From Methylobacterium dankookense (GTDB taxonomy: Bacteria; Pseudomonadota; Alphaproteobacteria; Rhizobiales; Beijerinckiaceae), in assembly GCF_902141855.1 (NCBI RefSeq), contig NZ_CABFVH010000002.1:124001-188000 (forward strand): a stretch of 64,000 nt of DNA. The letters run 5' to 3'. Both the position numbers and the translations under genes were made by a program. Below, piece by piece: positions 47,145 through 55,599 of the stretch; within the stretch, counting starts at the first letter, position 1, and every line of letters begins with the position of its first letter. The notes under the pieces were generated by a model, which did no database searches, had not been told where the DNA came from, and worked only from the letters and a program-made list of their open reading frames with translations.

Positions 47145-48113
47145 ATGATGAAGACCTGGCTGGCCGCGGGAGCGGTTGCCCTCACCGTCGGCATGACTGC
47201 CACGATCGCTCAGGCCGCCCCCGTCACCCAGCCGGGTGAGCAGGTCGGCCTCGCCTACGGGCCGCTGCCCGAGGGCGTGTACGCGATCAACACCTTCAGC
47301 TGGGGCCGCGGCGACGCCGCCGGTTCTCCGGATGTCGGCGTGAACATTCCGATCCTCGCCTGGGCGACCCCCTGGAAGGTGCTCGGCGCGCAGCTGATCC
47401 CGGTCATCGCCATTCCGTCGGTGTTCGTGAACACCAACAACCCGGCCCCGCTCGGCAACCAGAGCCAGAGCTACTTCTACAACCCCTTCGTCGGTAACAT
47501 CTTCGCCTGGGATCTGGGCAACAAGATCAGCGCCGCCTACCTCGTCGGCGCCTATATTGGCGTCGGTGACCGTGGCTCGCTCTGCAACGGCGCGCTGATC
47601 GTCACGGGCTGCACCCCGGTCCTCGCCAACCTCGCCTCCACCACGATCCGTCAGACCGGCGCGATCTCGTACACCGGCGACGGCTGGAACCTGACCGCGG
47701 CCCTCACCTACAACCTGACCGTGGACGATGCGGCCCGCTTCGGCGGCCGGGTCGGCGCCTTCCTCGGCCCGCAGGCCCAGGCCGACGGCCTCTACCTCGA
47801 CCTGACCGCGACCAAGACCTTCGGCAAGTTCGAGATCGGTGCCGTGGCCTACGGCTACACGGACCTGCCGGTGAACCGGAACCGCGCCCTCTACGTGAAC
47901 TACGCCCGCGTCGGCACGTTCGCGGCCGGTGGTCTCCTCGGTTACGACTTCGGGCTCTTCAAGGCCCAGGTCATGGTGACCCGCACGGTTGCGGATCGCG
48001 GCGTCGGCGCCTTCGCCAACGAGACCCGCGGTTGGTTCCGCATCATCGCCCCGCTCTACACGGCTGCCGCCCCGGCCGCCGCTGCGGCGCAGCCGATCAT
48101 CCGCAAGTACTGA
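47145..48113 (+). CDS. Outer-membrane porin-like protein, phenol MetA (SphA) family
   Basis: This protein of 322 aa has a signal peptide WLAAGAVALTVGMTATIAQA. The rest is a beta-barrel with alternating aromatic strands: QVGLAYGPLPEGVYAINTF, IPILAWATPWKVLGAQLIPV, YFYNPFVGNIFAWDL and GLYLDLTATKTFGKFEIG. This matches the MetA-pathway phenol-degradation-like (SphA) transporter family. Substrate is unknown. AGGA is 8 bp before the first of two ATGs. An Ala-rich tail ends at IIRKY. A strong terminator follows, so it is a highly expressed single gene. Confidence 0.82.
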   Translation: MMKTWLAAGAVALTVGMTATIAQAAPVTQPGEQVGLAYGPLPEGVYAINTFSWGRGDAAGSPDVGVNIPILAWATPWKVLGAQLIPVIAIPSVFVNTNNPAPLGNQSQSYFYNPFVGNIFAWDLGNKISAAYLVGAYIGVGDRGSLCNGALIVTGCTPVLANLASTTIRQTGAISYTGDGWNLTAALTYNLTVDDAARFGGRVGAFLGPQAQADGLYLDLTATKTFGKFEIGAVAYGYTDLPVNRNRALYVNYARVGTFAAGGLLGYDFGLFKAQVMVTRTVADRGVGAFANETRGWFRIIAPLYTAAAPAAAAAQPIIRKY

Positions 48114-48122
48114 TCGCCGGTT

Positions 48123-48185
48123 CGGGCGTCCTCGGACGCCCGGCCGCTCCAGAAACCGTCCGGCCTCGCGGCCGGGCGGTTTTTT
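48123..48185 (+). terminator. Double hairpin with T6, terminator of the porin-like gene
   Basis: Hairpin 1 is CGGGCGTCC-TC-GGACGCCCG (48123-48142). Hairpin 2 is CCGTCCGGCC-TCGC-GGCCGGGCGG (48156-48179), followed by TTTTTT (48180-48185). The second is a textbook intrinsic terminator with a stable tetraloop. Confidence 0.9.
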
Positions 48186-48294
48186 GCTGTCGGGCCCTCC
48201 CCGAGCGCAACTGTCAGCCCGGAGCCGCCGACCTATCTCTGCCGGATGTTCCGGCCGGCATCGCCCCGGCCGGGGCTGAACCGGCGAGGACCGC

Positions 48295-49266
48295 ATGACC
48301 GCGCACGGCGATTGGAAGATCCCGGCTTCCGCGCAGCCGCAGGCCGGGGATTACCGCTACGATCTCGACCGCGCGCTCTCTGCCGTGGTCACGCTCTCGG
48401 CACGCATCCCCGAATCCGCCTATACCGCCGAGGTGCTGGGCACCGAGCGGGCGGGCAACGGCGTCGTGATCGACGTGGACGGCCTCGTCCTCACCATCGG
48501 CTACCTGATCACCGAGGCGGACAGCGTGTGGCTCACCACGCGGGACGGGCGCTCGGTGCAGGGCCATGTCCTCGGCTTCGATGCCGCGACCGGGTTCGGC
48601 CTCGTCCAGGCACTGTGGCCGCTCGGCCTGCCTGCCCTGCCGCTCGGCGATTCGCGGAGCCTGCATATCGGCGACCGCGCCGTCCTCGCGGGGGCGGGTG
48701 GCCCGACGCACAGCGTCGCCGTGGAGCTGATCGCCCGCCAGGAATTCGCGGGCTACTGGGAATACGTCCTCGACGAGGCCCTCTTCACCGCCCCCGCCCA
48801 TCCCCATTGGGGCGGCACCGCCCTGATCGGGGCCGAGGGCGAGCTTCTCGGCATCGGCTCGCTGCAACTCCAGCAGGGCGGCGGCAGCGCCCGGGCGATC
48901 AACATGGTGGTGCCCATCGAGCTGCTGCTGCCAATCCTCGACGACCTCGCCCGGCGCGGCCGGCCCGACCGGCCGCCGCGACCCTGGCTCGGCCTCTACG
49001 CCACCGAGAGCGAGGTGGGCGTCGTGGTGATGGGCCTCGCCGATAACGGCCCGGCCGAGGTCGCGGACGTGCAGGTCGGCGACCTGATCGAGACGGTGGC
49101 AGGGGAACCGGTGGCCGACCTCGCCACGTTCTTCCGGCGGGTCTGGGCGCTCGGCTCGGCCGGCGTCGCGGTGCCGCTGACCCTGCGCCGGGATGGCCGG
49201 ATCCTGAGCCCGACTCTGGCCTCGGCTGACCGCGACAGCTTCCTGATGTCGCCGCCTCTTCACTGA
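48295..49266 (+). CDS. HtrA/S1C-like protein with PDZ domain and no catalytic triad
   Basis: This 323-aa protein follows the DegP/HtrA layout: trypsin-like domain, then a PDZ domain. The strand GNGVVIDVDGLVLTIGYLIT corresponds to the G-S-G-V-I...T-N-x-H-V motif of HtrA, but the His is missing. The Asp segment reads TGFGLVQAL and the G-N-S-G-G site reads APAHPHWGGTALIG, so Asp and Ser are missing too. The PDZ domain (VGVVVMGLADNGPAEVADVQ, then VGDLIETVAGEPV) is intact. No signal peptide is present, so it would be cytosolic. A pseudoprotease or chaperone-like scaffold is likely. Confidence 0.8.
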   Translation: MTAHGDWKIPASAQPQAGDYRYDLDRALSAVVTLSARIPESAYTAEVLGTERAGNGVVIDVDGLVLTIGYLITEADSVWLTTRDGRSVQGHVLGFDAATGFGLVQALWPLGLPALPLGDSRSLHIGDRAVLAGAGGPTHSVAVELIARQEFAGYWEYVLDEALFTAPAHPHWGGTALIGAEGELLGIGSLQLQQGGGSARAINMVVPIELLLPILDDLARRGRPDRPPRPWLGLYATESEVGVVVMGLADNGPAEVADVQVGDLIETVAGEPVADLATFFRRVWALGSAGVAVPLTLRRDGRILSPTLASADRDSFLMSPPLH

Positions 49267-49380
49267 TCCGCGAGCACTCCTGGCGGCCTCGCGCCCATCA
49301 GCCAACGTTCATCTGGCGGGTCTCAGGATCACGACACCCGGATGGCCTTCGGCCGGCCGGACAGCGAAGGAGATCCCGTC

Positions 49381-49689
49381 ATGACGCATGTGACCGCGTT
49401 GCCCGCGCGCGCATTCGGTCTGGCCGCCCTCGTCGCAGGCGGTCTCGGTTTGGCCGGCCCGGCCGGCGCGGCACCTCTCGCCGTGGCCCCGCTCGCAGGG
49501 GACGCCATGGTGCAGACCGTGGCCGGCGGCTGCGGCCCCGGCTTCCACCCCAACCCCTGGGGCGTCTGCCGCCCGAACTATGGGCCGCGCCCCTATTGGG
49601 GCGGGCCGCGGCCCTATTGGCGCCGCCCGGTCGTCTACGGCCCGCGCCCGTATTACCGGCCCTACGGCTTCTACGGACCGCGCTGGTAG
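49381..49689 (+). CDS. Small secreted GCG/CRPN-type, Pro/Tyr/Arg-rich protein
   Basis: This 102-aa protein has a signal peptide with AALVAGGLGLAGPAGAAP. The family motif GCGPGFHPNPWGVCRPN (about residues 55-71) is followed by Gly-Pro-Arg-Pro-Tyr repeats (YGPRPYWGGPRPYWRRP). Such proteins are common, of unknown function, and probably extracytoplasmic. ATG 49381 has GGAG 9 bp upstream, better than 49342. The gene ends at a strong T8 terminator. Confidence 0.75.
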   Translation: MTHVTALPARAFGLAALVAGGLGLAGPAGAAPLAVAPLAGDAMVQTVAGGCGPGFHPNPWGVCRPNYGPRPYWGGPRPYWRRPVVYGPRPYYRPYGFYGPRW

Positions 49690-49712
49690 CGATCCGAAAC
49701 GGACCGGCGCCC

Positions 49713-49748
49713 GAGGCGCCTCGCTGCGGCGGGGCGCCTCTTTTTTTT
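49713..49748 (+). terminator. Intrinsic terminator with T8
   Basis: GAGGCGCC (49713-49720) pairs with GGCGCCTC (49733-49740) and is followed by eight T. It terminates the small secreted-protein gene. Confidence 0.88.
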
Positions 49749-49981
49749 GCACGTACAAATCCCGGGCAGCAGGCGACGCCGTGCCCCCGCCGCACCGCGA
49801 TGAAGACGAGGGCATCCCGGCGGCTTGCCGAAAGCTTAAGCCGAACATGCGTTTAAGACATGTCTGCCGTTCCGCTTCGGCGCTCCTGCTGCGCTGCGGC
49901 ACGATTATATATGCATTGCATCAACAAGAGGCAGCGCTGCCCAAGCGGTGGTCGGCGCTGCTGCAAGAGAGGTCCATTTCC

Positions 49982-50128
49982 ATGTCTGCCGCCCGCAGCG
50001 TCCTGAGCCGTTTCCGCGCCTATCTCCGCTACCGCGACACGGTCCAGCAGCTCTCCCGCCTGTCCGACCGCGAGCTCGCCGATCTCGGCATCAGCCGCTA
50101 CGAGATCAACGGCATCGCCCGCGTCTGA
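49982..50128 (+). CDS. DUF1127 small protein
   Basis: This 48-aa protein has the DUF1127 hallmark: arginine-rich N-terminus [13 protein letters not shown], then [19 protein letters not shown] near the C-terminus. Family members in alphaproteobacteria bind RNA or act in phosphate and redox regulation. GAGAGG lies upstream of ATG 49982. The upstream region (49900-49935) is AT-rich (ATTATATATGCATTGC) and is a likely promoter. Confidence 0.82.
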   Translation: MSAARSVLSRFRAYLRYRDTVQQLSRLSDRELADLGISRYEINGIARV

Positions 50129-50208
50129 TCCCGGACACGCCGGCGCGATCCCGGCACGCGGCTCCGGATCTCATTGATCCGGGCCGCCTCCCTCCGGTAT
50201 GCCGGCGC

Positions 50209-51630
50209 ATGACCGAGGTTCACACCATCCATGTCGTCGGCGGCGGGCTCGCGGGCTCTGAAGCCGCCTGGCAGATCGCCGAGAGCGGCCACCGCGCGGT
50301 GATCCACGAGATGCGGCCCCTGCGCCCGACCGAGGCGCACCGGACCGAGGGTCTCGCCGAGCTCGTCTGCTCCAATTCCTTCCGTTCCGACGACCCGAAC
50401 GGCAACGCCGTCGGCCTGCTGCATCAGGAGATGCGCTCCTTGAGCTCGCTGATCATGCGGGCGGGCGACGCGCATCAGGTGCCGGCCGGCGGCGCGCTCG
50501 CCGTCGACCGCGACGGCTTCTCCGCGGCGGTGACGGCCGCCCTCGAAGCCCACCCCAATGTCGAGATCCGGCGCGAGGCGGTCGACGATCTGCCGCCGGA
50601 GAGCTGGGGCTCGACCATCGTCGCCACCGGCCCGCTCACCGATCCCGGCCTCGCCGAGGCGATCCGCGCGCTCACGGGGGCCGAGTCGCTCGCCTTCTTC
50701 GACGCGATCGCGCCCATCGTCCACCGCGACTCGATCGACATGGGCAAGGCCTGGTTCCAGTCGCGCTACGACAAGGCCGGCCCCGGCGGCACGGGGGCGG
50801 ACTACATCAACTGCCCCCTCGACCGGGAGCAGTACGACGCCTTCATCGCCGCGCTGATCGCGGGCGAGAAGACGAGCTTCAAGGAGTGGGAGGCCTCGAC
50901 CCCCTATTTCGACGGCTGCCTGCCGATCGAGGTCATGGCCGAGCGCGGCCCCGAGACCCTGCGCCACGGCCCGATGAAGCCGGTCGGCCTCACCAACCCG
51001 CACAACCCGACCGTGAAGGCCTGCGCCATCGTGCAGCTGCGCCAGGACAACGCGCTCGGCACCCTCTACAACATGGTCGGCTTCCAGACGAAGCTGCGCC
51101 ATGCCGAGCAGGTGCGGATCTTCCGCACCATTCCGGGCCTCGAGAACGCGGACTTCGCCCGGCTCGGGGGGCTGCACCGCAACACCTATCTCGACAGCCC
51201 GCGCCTCCTCGACGCGACCCTGCGCCTGAAGGCGCGGCCGTCCTTGCGCTTCGCCGGGCAGATCACCGGCTGCGAGGGCTATGTGGAGAGCGCCGCGATC
51301 GGCCTGATGGCCGGACGTTTCGCGGTGGCCGAGGCCGAGGGGCGCGCCCTGGCGCCGCTCCCGCAGACCACGGCGCTGGGCGCCCTGATCGCCCACATCA
51401 CCGGCGGCCACGTGGCGGCGGAGGATGCGGGCGCGCCGCGCTCCTTCCAGCCGATGAACGTGAATTTCGGCCTGTTCCCGCCCCTGGAGCGCATGCCGCG
51501 CAACGAGACTGGCCGCCGCCTGCGCGGCCCAGAGAAGGCGGCCCTGAAGAAGCGCGCCCTGACCGACCGCGCCCGCGCCGACCTCGCTGCCTGGATCGCC
51601 GGCGACGCGCCGCGGGCGGCGGCGGAGTAG
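50209..51630 (+). CDS. trmFO: tRNA uridine-54 5-methyltransferase (methylenetetrahydrofolate-dependent)
   Basis: This protein of 473 aa makes m5U54 (ribothymidine) in the T-loop of tRNA using methylenetetrahydrofolate and FAD. The N-terminal FAD motif is [18 protein letters not shown], followed by the TrmFO-specific [20 protein letters not shown] and CSNSFRSDD. The catalytic Cys is likely in [16 protein letters not shown]. The end contains [13 protein letters not shown], a strongly conserved TrmFO motif. Its C-terminus is 2 bp from the convergent DUF3616 gene. The start ATG 50209 gives the family-like Met-Thr-Glu. Confidence 0.95.
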   Translation: MTEVHTIHVVGGGLAGSEAAWQIAESGHRAVIHEMRPLRPTEAHRTEGLAELVCSNSFRSDDPNGNAVGLLHQEMRSLSSLIMRAGDAHQVPAGGALAVDRDGFSAAVTAALEAHPNVEIRREAVDDLPPESWGSTIVATGPLTDPGLAEAIRALTGAESLAFFDAIAPIVHRDSIDMGKAWFQSRYDKAGPGGTGADYINCPLDREQYDAFIAALIAGEKTSFKEWEASTPYFDGCLPIEVMAERGPETLRHGPMKPVGLTNPHNPTVKACAIVQLRQDNALGTLYNMVGFQTKLRHAEQVRIFRTIPGLENADFARLGGLHRNTYLDSPRLLDATLRLKARPSLRFAGQITGCEGYVESAAIGLMAGRFAVAEAEGRALAPLPQTTALGALIAHITGGHVAAEDAGAPRSFQPMNVNFGLFPPLERMPRNETGRRLRGPEKAALKKRALTDRARADLAAWIAGDAPRAAAE

Positions 51631-51632
51631 TC

Positions 51633-52748
51633 TTACGGGTTCAATGTGACGGTGCGCGGCGCACCCTCCTTCGGCCCGTCGAAGAGCAGGAGGACCCGCA
51701 GGCGGCCATCCTTCTGGTCGAGGGGGAGCAACGCCTCCGGCTTGACCGCGTCGCAGCCCGCATCGAGATCGCGCCGCTTGTGGAGGCCGTCCCGGCCGTT
51801 CCAAGAGAAGATCGTGTAGTCGGCCGTGGCCACTTCGTCGTTGTCCGGGTCGAGCATCGGCCCGGCGAGGACCAGGAAGCCATCGGGCACGGCAACAAGG
51901 TCGCGCACGCCGCGGGGTTGGCCGCGGCTGTCGGCGCCGAGTGGCACCTTGGCGAGCGTGCCCGAGCTCGGCTTGCCCTCGAACAGGCCGGCCAGTGGAA
52001 CCGACACGATTGATGCATTGCCGTCATTCAGGACGGGCCCGCGCAGTCCGGCATACAGGCGGCCGTCCCGCACAGCGACGCCTTCGATGGTGAGGCCTCC
52101 GTCTTCCAGGGGCTTATCGTAAAAGGCTTTCAGTGCTGGAATGTCCGCAATGATCGGAAATAGCGCAGACGTGCCTTCGATCTCAGGCTTGCCCTCGAAT
52201 TTGCCTGTTTCCAGATTGACTGAATTCACATCAAGGCGGATCCGGAACAGGTGCCGCGTCGCCTTCGTACTGGCCTCGTTCTTCGCTTCCTTATGGCCTT
52301 TCTCGTGCCGCGGGCGCCCGTGCGAGCCGATCACGTAGAATGCGCCGTCGGCGTAGGCGACACCCTCCGCGTCCAGTTCCAGCGGCTTGTCCTTATGGGA
52401 TGCGTCGATCAGCCGGATGAAGCGCCCGGCGATAAGCTCGCCCTCACGCAGGATCACCACCTGCGCGCCCTGCGATTCGTCGTCCGCTACGAGGCAGACG
52501 CGTGGGAAGCCCGTATCGGTCGCACAGGCGATACCGCTGACGTCCCTGGCCTTCTTGCTCTCCTTAGGCTTCTCTGGCTCGTCCTCGTCGGGCTCGCCGT
52601 ACAGCTTACCTGAGACCTTCCACGTCGCCTCGCGCTCCGCCGCAAGGGATCCCGATGCTGGCGCGGCAAGCGCCACAAGGCATGCCAGTGCAAGTTGGGC
52701 GAAGCTTCGCGCAGGAGAACGTGCTTGAGCGGAACGACGGTCGGTCAT
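51633..52748 (-). CDS. Secreted DUF3616 domain protein
   Basis: This protein of about 371 aa has a signal peptide (AQLALACLVALAAPASGSLA). The DUF3616 domain follows: ARDVSGIACATDTGFPRVCL, then LDAEGVAYADGAFYVIGSHG, LTIEGVAVRDGRLYAGLRGP and VRDLVAVPDGFLVLAGPML. Such motifs suggest a periplasmic beta-propeller. An acidic insertion (DEDEPEKPKESKK) lies after the signal. ATG 52748 is preferred over the frame start at 52931. Codon use is less GC-biased than its neighbours and the upstream DNA is AT-richer, which hints at acquisition. Confidence 0.8.
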   Translation of the reverse strand: MTDRRSAQARSPARSFAQLALACLVALAAPASGSLAAEREATWKVSGKLYGEPDEDEPEKPKESKKARDVSGIACATDTGFPRVCLVADDESQGAQVVILREGELIAGRFIRLIDASHKDKPLELDAEGVAYADGAFYVIGSHGRPRHEKGHKEAKNEASTKATRHLFRIRLDVNSVNLETGKFEGKPEIEGTSALFPIIADIPALKAFYDKPLEDGGLTIEGVAVRDGRLYAGLRGPVLNDGNASIVSVPLAGLFEGKPSSGTLAKVPLGADSRGQPRGVRDLVAVPDGFLVLAGPMLDPDNDEVATADYTIFSWNGRDGLHKRRDLDAGCDAVKPEALLPLDQKDGRLRVLLLFDGPKEGAPRTVTLNP

Positions 52749-52958
52749 CGGGCGGCTCGCTTCCGGAGGACCTGTAACGCCAGCCAAGCCAGCTTTGGAT
52801 TGCCGGCAGGAGCGAATCTCAGATATTGATTTGGATACGACCTTTAACTTGAAATCGCAATATGTCGACTTGGACGGCAAGTTTGATGTTGAATTCAGTC
52901 CTGAGGTATCTCGTGGCAGATGTCGAATCATGCCCGGTCCGAGGCCTGGGCCTTGCTG

Positions 52959-53495
52959 TCACGCCCCGGCGCCTCGAACGCTCCACACCATCACCCTCCG
53001 CCCCGGCCGGTGGCCATCGTCGCCGGTATCGCGGAAGCCGAGCTTGGTCAGCAGGCCCCAGGAGGCGATGTTGGCGGGGCGGCACTCCGCCACGACGGTG
53101 CGGTGGGGGAAGCGCCGGGCAAGCAGCCCGAGAACGCCCCTGACCGCCTCGGTGGCGTAGCCGCGGCCGCGGGCGGCGCCGCCGATCCAGTAGCCGATCT
53201 CCACCGCCCCCTCCCCGCGCAGATGCGTGCCGACCACGCCGACGAGGGTCTGGTCGTCCTGCGTCCAGGCGCCGAGGAAGCGGTCGCGCCCGCGCCGGGC
53301 GCAGCCGATCAGGTCGTGCGCGTCCTGGAGGGTGAAGGGGTTGGAGAGGAAATCGACGGCGCCGGTGATGGCCGGGTCGTCGGTGAGGCGGCGCAGGGCT
53401 TCCGCGTCGTCGGGCAGGAGCGCGCCGATCGAGAGCCGCTCGGTTCTCAGGCCGGGCAGGTCGGCGAGGCTGTCCCGGGAGGCGAGGGTGAACAT
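52959..53495 (-). CDS. GNAT family N-acetyltransferase (RimJ-like)
   Basis: This protein of 178 aa has the GNAT fold: start LRTERLSIGALLPDDAEAL, the mid segment VEIGYWIGGAARGRGYATEA with the acetyl-CoA P-loop-like R-G-x-G-Y-A, and NIASWGLLTKLGFRDTGD near the end. RimJ/RimL-type acceptors are protein amino groups, but small molecules are also possible. ATG 53495 is used; no strong ribosome site. It is on the minus strand behind the lactate permease terminator. Confidence 0.88.
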   Translation of the reverse strand: MFTLASRDSLADLPGLRTERLSIGALLPDDAEALRRLTDDPAITGAVDFLSNPFTLQDAHDLIGCARRGRDRFLGAWTQDDQTLVGVVGTHLRGEGAVEIGYWIGGAARGRGYATEAVRGVLGLLARRFPHRTVVAECRPANIASWGLLTKLGFRDTGDDGHRPGRRVMVWSVRGAGA

Positions 53496-53571
53496 GCAAC
53501 TGGATGTGGGGCTGTGCGACCTCCGGGAAAGGCACGGCTCGCGAGGCCGGCTTAATCCCGGGGACGCCATG

Positions 53572-53602
53572 AAAAAGCCCGCCCCGGTATCCGGGGCGGG
53601 CT
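53572..53602 (-). terminator. Intrinsic terminator of the lactate permease gene
   Basis: On the minus strand a 12-bp stem (AGCCCGCCCCGG pairing with CCGGGGCGGGCT, 3-nt loop) is followed by TTTTT (53576-53572). It lies 26 bp past the permease stop, a clear intrinsic terminator. Confidence 0.88.
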
Positions 53603-53627
53603 CGCAGAGCCGGCGCTGCGGCGCGGG

Positions 53628-55343
53628 TTACGGGTGGATCACCATCGCGCTGAACGGGTGCACGTAGGCCTGGAGCATCACCAGCAGGCCGACGAGGCTC
53701 GCCAGCACGATCGAGTGCCAGAACACGAAGCGCAGGATCTTGCCCTCCTGGCCGAAATAGCCCGTCGCCGTCGAGGCCACGACGATCGACTGCGCGTCGA
53801 TCATCTTGCCCATGACGCCGCCCGAGGAATTGGCCGAGGCCATCAGGATGCCCGACAGGCCGAGCTGCTCCGAGGTGATCTTCTGGAGGCCGCCGAAGAG
53901 CACGTTCGAGGCGGTGTCGGAGCCGGTCAGCGCCACGCCGAGCCAGCCGAGCAGCGTGCCGAAGAACGGGTAGAGGATGCCCGTCCCGGCGAAGGCGAGG
54001 CCCAGCGTCGCGTCGACGCCGGCGTAGCGGGTGAGCACGCCGAGCGCGAGCATCGCCGCGATGGTGATGAGCGAGTAGCGCAGCACCCAGATCGTCTCGA
54101 TATAGGCGGTGACCAGGCGCACCGGCGAGAAGCGCATGATCAGACCCGAGATGATCGCGGCGATGAGCACGCCCGTGCCGGTATAGGACATGTAGGTGAA
54201 CAGGAAGATCGCGGCTTCCGGCTTCGGATGCGCCTCGACCGGCGGCACCTTCATGATCACGTTGTGCAGGCCCGGCACCTCGTATTTCCAGGTGAAGATC
54301 GGGTTGACCAAGCCCTTGAACCAGCCGGTGCCCCAGATCGCGACCACCACCGAGAGGATGATCCACGGGACCCAGGCCATCATGATCTCGCGGGAGGTGG
54401 CGGTGCGCCCGCCGACATGCACCTTCGGCAGGTCGCCGGGCACCGCGGCGCCGACCGAGACCGGGCGCGGCTGGCCGTAGCCGACCGAGGGATCGTGGCC
54501 GCGCAGGGCCGGCGATGTCCAGATCTGGGCGGGCTGCCAGAACTTCAGGAACAGGACGAGCGCGCCCATCGAGACCAGCGAGGCGCCGATATCGACGATC
54601 CAGGGATTCACGTAGTTCGAGATCAGGAACTGCGCCGCCGCGAAGGACGCGCCGCAGACCAGGATCGGCGGCCAGATCTTGATCATGCCGCGGAAGCCCG
54701 CGAACACCCAGATCAGCCAGAACGGCACCAGGATGGAGAAGAACGGCAGCTGCCGCCCGATCATCGCGCCGAGGATGTAGGGGTCGTAGCCCGTCACCGA
54801 GGCGAGGCCCTGGATCGGGGCGCCGAGCGCGCCGTAGGCCACCGGCGCGGTGTTGGCGATGAGCGAGAGGCCCGAGGCGGCGAGCGGCGAGAAGCCGAGC
54901 CCGATCAGGATCGCGCCGGTCACCGCCACCGGGGTGCCGAACCCGCCCGCGCCCTCGAAGAAGGCGCCGAAGGCGAAGGCCACCAGCAGGAGCTGGATGC
55001 GGCGGTCCTGCGTGATGCCGGCCACCGATTGCTGGAGCGTGGCGAACCAGCCCTTCTCCACCGTCAGGCGGTAGAGGAAGATCACGTTGAGGATGATCCA
55101 GCCGATCGGGAAGAAGCCCGTGACCATGCCGAGCAGAGCGGCGCGGCCGGCAAGACCGGAGGGCATGCCGAAGATGAAGATCGCCACGCAGAGCGCGATG
55201 ACCAGGGACAGGACGGCGGCGATATGCGCCTGTACCTTGCCGCTCGCGATCATGCCGAGCAGCGCGATGACCGGGATCGACGCGGCCAATGTCGAGAGCC
55301 ACGGATTCCCGAATGGATCGTAGACTTGGTTCCAGGTCTGCAC
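53628..55343 (-). CDS. lldP: L-lactate permease
   Basis: This 571-aa inner-membrane protein with 13-14 predicted helices imports lactate (and glycolate) with protons. Family (LctP) motifs: NPWLSTLAASIPVIALLGMI, EGAGGFGTPVAVTGAIL, APVAYGALGAPIQGL, PFFSILVPFWLIWVFAGFR and SGILMASANSSGGVMGKMI. GTG 55343 is the start, with GAGGAG 7 bp upstream. No lactate dehydrogenase gene is adjacent, and the upstream 256-bp gap probably holds its promoter. Lactate is a plausible growth substrate. Confidence 0.95.
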   Translation of the reverse strand: MQTWNQVYDPFGNPWLSTLAASIPVIALLGMIASGKVQAHIAAVLSLVIALCVAIFIFGMPSGLAGRAALLGMVTGFFPIGWIILNVIFLYRLTVEKGWFATLQQSVAGITQDRRIQLLLVAFAFGAFFEGAGGFGTPVAVTGAILIGLGFSPLAASGLSLIANTAPVAYGALGAPIQGLASVTGYDPYILGAMIGRQLPFFSILVPFWLIWVFAGFRGMIKIWPPILVCGASFAAAQFLISNYVNPWIVDIGASLVSMGALVLFLKFWQPAQIWTSPALRGHDPSVGYGQPRPVSVGAAVPGDLPKVHVGGRTATSREIMMAWVPWIILSVVVAIWGTGWFKGLVNPIFTWKYEVPGLHNVIMKVPPVEAHPKPEAAIFLFTYMSYTGTGVLIAAIISGLIMRFSPVRLVTAYIETIWVLRYSLITIAAMLALGVLTRYAGVDATLGLAFAGTGILYPFFGTLLGWLGVALTGSDTASNVLFGGLQKITSEQLGLSGILMASANSSGGVMGKMIDAQSIVVASTATGYFGQEGKILRFVFWHSIVLASLVGLLVMLQAYVHPFSAMVIHP

Positions 55344-55599
55344 GGGCGCACTCCTCGGGTCGGGCCGCCTTTCTTTGAGGGCCCGTTGAGTCGCCTCTAA
55401 CAGAGCCGGGAATTCCGCTCAACGCATTGGAATAACGGATTCAACAACCTTGCATGCAGGGACCCGGGATGCGTGGCGTCCCGGCCCGGTTAAGTCCGGG
55501 TTCACCCTGTGCGCCTGTCCGAGTCCGCGCGGCATTGCCTCTTACCCGCGTTTAAGGCCGAGCATGGCTCAGTGCGCGCGAGCGGTTGGGAGCGGCTTG

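Noticed and set aside
48295-49266. Calling this a functional serine protease
   Set aside because: His, Asp and Ser of the triad are all absent; only the fold and the PDZ domain support the relationship.
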